A stretch of 10,694 nucleotides of DNA. Origin: an uncultured Pirellulaceae bacterium (GTDB taxonomy: Bacteria; Planctomycetota; Planctomycetia; Pirellulales; Pirellulaceae). Position 1 is the first letter of the stretch, and every line of letters begins with the position of its first letter. The stretch is from NCBI GenBank assembly GCA_947258905.1, contig CAMYKF010000610.1, positions 1-10,694 of the forward strand, read 5' to 3'. The notes beneath the pieces were generated by a model that saw only the letters and a program-made list of their open reading frames with translations, had not been told where the DNA came from and did no database searches. Below, in pieces: positions 7,532 through 10,694 of this stretch. The translations under genes were made by a program, and so were the position numbers.

Positions 7532-8425
7532 TCAGTTCGGTCTGGCCCTAAACGTGATCTCTTCCACGTAGTATTCGTATCCGCCGCCGGCCGGGCGAAC
7601 CCGAAACACGGTTTGTTTGACTTCGATCAACTCTTTGCCCTCGCGAGCGTATTCGGCCAGTTCCAGTTCCAGCAGCTGTTGCCGAATCTCGGCCGGATAA
7701 AAGTGGACGATCAGTTTGTTGCGAATATCAACTCCCGACGCGAGGGCCTTGTTCTGGTCCCAGCGCCGCAAACGGTTGCGTGTGTTATGGAAATACAAAC
7801 CGGCCTGGGAACGGTCACCGACGCTAATCGTTGCCTGGGGATTGGTAAGGTTCGACAGGTACTGAATCTGGTTGCTGACCTGGCTGACGGCGCCGAGGGT
7901 AATGCCGAATGACTGCAGGATGTTCATGTATTCGGCCATGGTGCCGGCCGAGTATTCGATTTTCCAGCGTTCCCATTCGGGGATGATGTCGCTGTTGCCG
8001 CCGCCGCGGCCGCGTTTGCGTTTGTCACCCAATCCCTTGCCGCGGCCCATCTGAGCTGCGTTGCCGTCGACCTTCTCCAACTGGGCACGGACCGAGGAGA
8101 CGCTGTCGGTCACCGCTTCCAGGGCGTCTGCCAGTTGCGGTTGTTCAACTTCGGGAAAATCTTCCACACCGGGTTCCTGCCAGTCGTCGGCGACCCCTTC
8201 CGGGCGATCGTCGTTGCCGGCCATCTCGGTGATGGCAATCGCGGGCTTGGCCGAGGGCCCGCCAGTGAATAGTGACAGCCAGATCATGAACAGCACAAAC
8301 ACGAGGAATCCCAGCACAACGACGGCGGCGACGAGAAACGTCGCGGTCCTGTCATAGCCAGACACACGCGTGTCGGTCGTCATTTCCAGCGAGTGCTTGT
8401 GGCGAAAGGTCCGGGAGGTGCTCAT
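7532..8425 (-). CDS. Single-TM protein of unnamed family, tandem paralog 1 (candidate ExbBD partner)
   Basis: A 297-aa protein sharing its architecture and C-terminal domain with the next gene. The cytosolic N-terminus is 1-28 and one strong TM helix spans about 29-53 (FLVAAVVVLGFLVFVLFMIW). An acidic segment (70-105) is followed by a short helix and a very basic Gly/Lys/Arg linker (GRGKGLGDKRKRGRGGG, 127-143). The C-domain (about 147-294) runs from IIPEWERWKIEY to VFRVRPAGGGYEYYVEEITF. The basic linker is absent from the paralog and could contact peptidoglycan, lipid or an acidic partner (inference). ATG at 8425 was chosen. An internal ATG at 8383 (residue 15) would give a shorter N-terminus, and neither has a clear ribosome site. 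The gene lies 48 nt after the toroid gene. No enzyme motif is visible, and I do not recognise the family by name. Confidence 0.86.
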   Translation of the reverse strand: MSTSRTFRHKHSLEMTTDTRVSGYDRTATFLVAAVVVLGFLVFVLFMIWLSLFTGGPSAKPAIAITEMAGNDDRPEGVADDWQEPGVEDFPEVEQPQLADALEAVTDSVSSVRAQLEKVDGNAAQMGRGKGLGDKRKRGRGGGNSDIIPEWERWKIEYSAGTMAEYMNILQSFGITLGAVSQVSNQIQYLSNLTNPQATISVGDRSQAGLYFHNTRNRLRRWDQNKALASGVDIRNKLIVHFYPAEIRQQLLELELAEYAREGKELIEVKQTVFRVRPAGGGYEYYVEEITFRARPN

Positions 8426-8473
8426 TTCCGATTCTTGCGTTCGAGTTCAAGTCGTTCAATGGTCGGCGGCAGG

Positions 8474-10165
8474 CTAGTCATCTTCCGGCATTTCCAGAAG
8501 CACGCCATCGGGCCGGATTTTGCGGTACCACTGAATCCAGTAGTCCTTGAGACTGTTCGATTCGGTCCGCGAGGGGTTTTCCGAGACTTCCGGGCCGCTG
8601 GTCTTGCGGCTCACGAAACACATGGCCTGATTGGCCTCGGCCACGATTCGCGGATCGGGGTCAGTCAATGCATAGATGAAGGCGGGCACATTATCGAGCG
8701 ACCGCTGCTTGCCCAGGAACTTGATGGCGATCAGGCGGGCTTCGTACTTCTCGTGTCGCACAAGCATGCGCAGCGTCGCCAGTTGCTGGGTGCGTGAGAC
8801 ATCGTCGCCGTCCAGTTTCAATTCGTCCAGCGATTCCATGAATAGCTCCCATTCATCTTCGCCCTGGGGATCGTCCAGCAATTCAAACAGGTCGCCGATC
8901 GAACGCTCGACCGCCCCCGACACGATCCGGTCACCACGCTCCTTGAGGATCACGTTGTCGCGGAAGCCCTCACCACCATTGGCCAGTCCCGTGGCCTTGC
9001 CGGCAATGGTGATTTCCATGCTGCGGGTCAGGAAGAGAATGCCGAAGGCGGTTTGTATAGACGCAGAAATCTCGCCGCGGCCACCGCCCATGGCTCCATC
9101 CGATGTCTGAACGCTGCGCAGATAATCGACACCTTCGTCGTACCAGTTGTCGATGCCACGCGAGTGGCCGTCCACATAGTCGCGGATACTGGCATAGCGT
9201 TCAAAACCGTAGAGATAATAAAGCGGGTATTCTTCGACATCAGCCGAAAAGTTCCTCGAAAACCAGCCGTTGCCGGAACTCATGCAGCTGCGCAAGGCGC
9301 CGGTGTCGAACGACACCTTGGCCCGTCGCGCCTCGGCCGACGATTCGGCATCGGTTTCATTGGTCACATCACTGACTGCGGGCGGCAGATCGAGATCGTT
9401 TTCGCTGGCCGTGGGGCCAAGCGATCCCGATTTGCTGCGATCCACCAGTCCCAGCAGATCGGCGTACAGATAGACCGTACCTAGACCCGCCGCGACCAGC
9501 GAGTGTCTGACGGTACGGGCCCCGATACCCGACACCACAATGGGCTTTTGGTAAATCCAGCCGCCGTTGGATTCCTGCGTATCAATCATCCATTGCAGAG
9601 CGTCTTTGCCGACATTCGGATCCACCTTGAAACCACGCAGGTCGGCCAGCCACAGGGCCAGGGCGATATATTGCATCTGGGAAGTGTCACCGACGCGCGG
9701 ATTGCCTCGATACCCCCAGGAACCGCTGGTCTGTTGTCGTCGCACGATGTGGTCCAGCAGCACCTCGATTTCGGCCCGGTACTCTTCGGCATCCAGTTCC
9801 AGCAGGAAAACGCAGGCCAGGGCGCTGGCATACATCTTTTCAAAGTCATTGCTGCCGGAGAGCCGGTCTTCGGTGCATTTCTCCCTGATTTTCGCTACGG
9901 CCAGCTCGATCAGCGGATGTTCCTTGGGCTTGGGCGACGCCAGCACATTGGCCTTGTAGGCGGCCATGCCAAACATGATTCGGGGGCCGATCAGGTTGGA
10001 CTGGTTGTTGCTGATATAATCCAGTCCCCTGGCAATCATCTCCTGCACGACCGGATCTTCCGGATCGTACTTGACCTGGGCCGACACAGTTGCCGGCAGG
10101 ATCAGCAACGTCAGGGCGACCGTACCGAATACCGCAAGTTGGCGAAAGCGAACTGGTAGTTGCAT
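8474..10165 (-). CDS. Exported alpha/alpha-toroid (prenyltransferase/squalene-cyclase-like) protein with HEAT-like C-terminus
   Basis: A 563-aa protein that leads the block. A signal peptide (1-29, hydrophobic core VFGTVALTLLILPA, likely cleavage after VSA before Q30) predicts export. Residues 35-385 show the repeat style of the terpenoid-cyclase/prenyltransferase toroid fold, with QW-like turns QQTSGSWGY (144-152), TQESNGGWIY (196-205) and VQTSDGAMGG (352-361), and an acidic, Ser-rich insert at about 242-285. Residues 420-550 are helical, with a HEAT-like pair (EARLIAIKFLGKQRSL; ALTDPDPRIVAEANQAM). The cyclase DXDD acid is not found in the toroid, so a non-catalytic binding role is more likely than terpene cyclisation. 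ATG at 10165 is about 100 nt downstream of the promoter at 10269-10297 and has no strong Shine-Dalgarno. The stop is TAG at 8474, 48 nt before the next gene. Confidence 0.9.
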   Translation of the reverse strand: MQLPVRFRQLAVFGTVALTLLILPATVSAQVKYDPEDPVVQEMIARGLDYISNNQSNLIGPRIMFGMAAYKANVLASPKPKEHPLIELAVAKIREKCTEDRLSGSNDFEKMYASALACVFLLELDAEEYRAEIEVLLDHIVRRQQTSGSWGYRGNPRVGDTSQMQYIALALWLADLRGFKVDPNVGKDALQWMIDTQESNGGWIYQKPIVVSGIGARTVRHSLVAAGLGTVYLYADLLGLVDRSKSGSLGPTASENDLDLPPAVSDVTNETDAESSAEARRAKVSFDTGALRSCMSSGNGWFSRNFSADVEEYPLYYLYGFERYASIRDYVDGHSRGIDNWYDEGVDYLRSVQTSDGAMGGGRGEISASIQTAFGILFLTRSMEITIAGKATGLANGGEGFRDNVILKERGDRIVSGAVERSIGDLFELLDDPQGEDEWELFMESLDELKLDGDDVSRTQQLATLRMLVRHEKYEARLIAIKFLGKQRSLDNVPAFIYALTDPDPRIVAEANQAMCFVSRKTSGPEVSENPSRTESNSLKDYWIQWYRKIRPDGVLLEMPEDD

Positions 10166-10268
10166 GCTGGTGCCCCGAAGGAATGCAGGAACGAAGTGGC
10201 GTTCAAACCGGCCTTGAGTTTTGCACAGCGGAAATGGGTGGGCAAAGAGATTCCGCGGCTGCTATTCG

Positions 10269-10297
10269 ATCGTAATCTTGTCCCGTGAAAGTGTCAA
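10269..10297 (-). promoter_or_regulatory. Sigma70-type promoter of the minus-strand block
   Basis: Read on the minus strand, TTGACA (10297-10292) is followed by a 17-nt spacer and TACGAT (10274-10269). The -35 box is a perfect consensus match and the -10 box matches at 4 of 6 positions with the key A2 and T6. Transcription would start near 10262, giving a leader of about 95 nt before ATG 10165. It is the only clear promoter upstream of the minus-strand genes, so it may drive the whole set, although extra internal promoters cannot be ruled out. Confidence 0.65.
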
Positions 10298-10311
10298 TGA
10301 AACGCGGGCCG

Positions 10312-10331
10312 TGGGCGGGTTTTGGGCGGGT
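10312..10331. repeat. Direct repeat TGGGCGGGT, two copies 11 bp apart
   Basis: TGGGCGGGT occurs at 10312-10320 and again at 10323-10331, a period of 11 bp or about one helical turn. It lies between the two divergent promoters, 14 bp behind the minus-strand -35 box and 38 bp behind the plus-strand one. This is where an activator could bind one face of the DNA. A short inverted pair, CACGC (10336-10340) and GCGTG (10350-10354), lies next to it. The rest of the 247-nt region between the toroid gene and the tRNA (10166-10412) shows only the promoters. Confidence 0.4.
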
Positions 10332-10369
10332 CAGGCACGCTGCGTCAATGCGTGAAGGATCAGCAAGAA

Positions 10370-10398
10370 TTGACAGTATCTGTTGATAAAAGTACGAT
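10370..10398 (+). promoter_or_regulatory. Sigma70-type promoter of tRNA-Phe
   Basis: TTGACA (10370-10375), a 17-nt spacer and TACGAT (10393-10398). Transcription would start near 10405, about 8 nt before the mature 5' end of the tRNA, which is typical for a monocistronic tRNA gene. Both hexamers and the spacer length are identical to the divergent minus-strand promoter. Confidence 0.75.
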
Positions 10399-10412
10399 TT
10401 TCGGTTCTTGTC

Positions 10413-10485
10413 GGTTGGGTAGCTCAGTTGGTAGAGCAATGGACTGAAAATCCATGTGTCGGCGGTTCGATCCCGCCCCCAACCA
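10413..10485 (+). tRNA. tRNA-Phe (anticodon GAA), CCA not encoded
   Basis: The 73-nt sequence folds into a full cloverleaf. The acceptor stem GGTTGGG/CCCAACC is a perfect 7 bp. The D arm is GCTC/GAGC with loop AGTTGGTA. The anticodon stem ATGGA/TCCAT encloses loop CTGAAAA with anticodon GAA (10447-10449), read as phenylalanine. The variable loop is GTGTC, and the T arm GGCGG/CCGCC has loop TTCGATC. The discriminator base is A10485 and is followed by CTG, so the 3' CCA must be added by nucleotidyltransferase. It has its own promoter upstream and terminator 11 nt downstream, so it is a single-gene transcription unit. Confidence 0.97.
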
Positions 10486-10496
10486 CTGACCACCGA

Positions 10497-10533
10497 CCGC
10501 CTTGCACCCCCGCTGATGCAAGGCGGTTTTTTT
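10497..10533 (+). terminator. Rho-independent terminator of tRNA-Phe
   Basis: CCGCCTTGCA (10497-10506) and TGCAAGGCGG (10517-10526) form a perfect 10-bp stem with a 10-nt loop, followed directly by seven T (10527-10533). This is a classic intrinsic terminator 11 nt after the tRNA. The reverse strand has no matching T-run, so it acts on the plus strand only. Confidence 0.95.
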
Positions 10534-10549
10534 GTGGGAGCCGCGATAG

Positions 10550-10578
10550 TTGAGTTTGAATTCACGGCACTTTAAAAT
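10550..10578 (+). promoter_or_regulatory. Candidate sigma70-type promoter of the lipoprotein gene
   Basis: TTGAGT (10550-10555), a 17-nt spacer and TAAAAT (10573-10578). The -10 box matches consensus at 5 of 6 positions and the -35 box at 4 of 6. The expected start near 10585 leaves a leader of about 30 nt before ATG 10616. It follows directly after the tRNA terminator, which supports an independent transcript. Confidence 0.55.
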
Positions 10579-10615
10579 CCGTCCTGTTCCAATCATTCAC
10601 CGCCAGGCGACTGCC

Positions 10616-10694
10616 ATGAATTTGTATTCACTATTGCAAAAGACAACCTTGTTCCTGTTGGTCCTGACGATTTGCGGGTGCAGCGAGGGGACGG
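10616..10694 (+). CDS. Probable lipoprotein, N-terminal 26 codons only (runs off the right edge)
   Basis: The frame opens at ATG 10616 and is open to the window end. It encodes a short N-terminus with one Lys, then a hydrophobic core TLFLLVLTICGCSEGT. This fits a lipoprotein signal peptide, with ICGC as a loose lipobox and Cys22 as the likely lipidated residue followed by Ser and Glu. The neighbouring Cys20 is an alternative. The ribosome site is weak (GGCGA about 6 nt upstream). The function cannot be judged because nothing of the mature domain is in the window. The upstream promoter-like site and terminator support a real gene start. Confidence 0.6.
   Translation, partial: MNLYSLLQKTTLFLLVLTICGCSEGT

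Noticed and set aside
8801..8812. DGDD (residues 452-455 of the toroid protein) matching the DXDD cyclase acid motif.
   Set aside because: It lies in the C-terminal helical region after the toroid repeats, not in the position of the catalytic acid, in an acidic stretch where such a match is easy by chance.
10203..10565. Minus-strand open frame of 120 codons antisense to the tRNA, encoding a GWGRDRTADTWIFSPLLY-like peptide.
   Set aside because: This peptide is the usual false translation of the reverse strand of a tRNA. The frame also crosses the tRNA terminator and promoter.

Overview
The window looks like a piece of a planctomycete chromosome, most like the Pirellula/Rhodopirellula side of the phylum. 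The grounds are moderate-to-high GC, weak or absent Shine-Dalgarno sequences before most genes, a membrane-anchored PQQ-propeller protein whose N-terminus resembles the leader domain of planctomycete kinases, a small MJ0042-type zinc ribbon, and large exported proteins of unknown function beside ExbB/ExbD genes. No plasmid, phage, IS or CRISPR signature is visible. The phylum call is an inference from family resemblance, not from a marker gene.

Layout: nearly the whole window (about 10297 down to 1) is one minus-strand block read from right to left. In transcription order it holds: an exported alpha/alpha-toroid (prenyltransferase/squalene-cyclase-like) protein with a HEAT-like tail (8474-10165); two tandem paralogous single-TM proteins of no named family (7532-8425 and 6627-7505); an ExbB/TolQ/MotA proton-channel subunit (5803-6435); a first ExbD/TolR (5266-5766); a tiny zinc-ribbon protein (5022-5255); a second ExbD/TolR with a long acidic N-terminal extension (4281-4964); a 1156-aa TM protein with a TPR-like segment and a PQQ-type beta-propeller (689-4159); and the N-terminal 220 aa of an exported TPR-like protein that runs off the left edge (1-662). 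Gaps are mostly 10-60 nt, with larger ones of 191 and 121 nt. A good sigma70-type promoter (10269-10297) sits before the first gene, and I see no convincing rho-independent terminator inside the block. An 11-bp perfect hairpin without a U-tract lies between the zinc ribbon and the second ExbD.

The right end has a different layout. A plus-strand tRNA-Phe(GAA) (10413-10485) has its own promoter (10370-10398) and a textbook terminator (10497-10533). A third promoter-like site (10550-10578) then leads into the first 26 codons of a probable lipoprotein gene (10616 to the edge).

Working model (inference): ExbB plus two ExbD proteins form a proton-motive-force-driven inner-membrane motor. No gene looks like classical TonB or TolA, but the two tandem paralogs have the right topology (short cytosolic N-terminus, one TM helix, variable linker, conserved periplasmic C-domain) and lie immediately before exbB. 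They are candidate energy-transducing partners, and the exported toroid, propeller and TPR proteins are candidate periplasmic partners or cargo-handling parts of the same machine.
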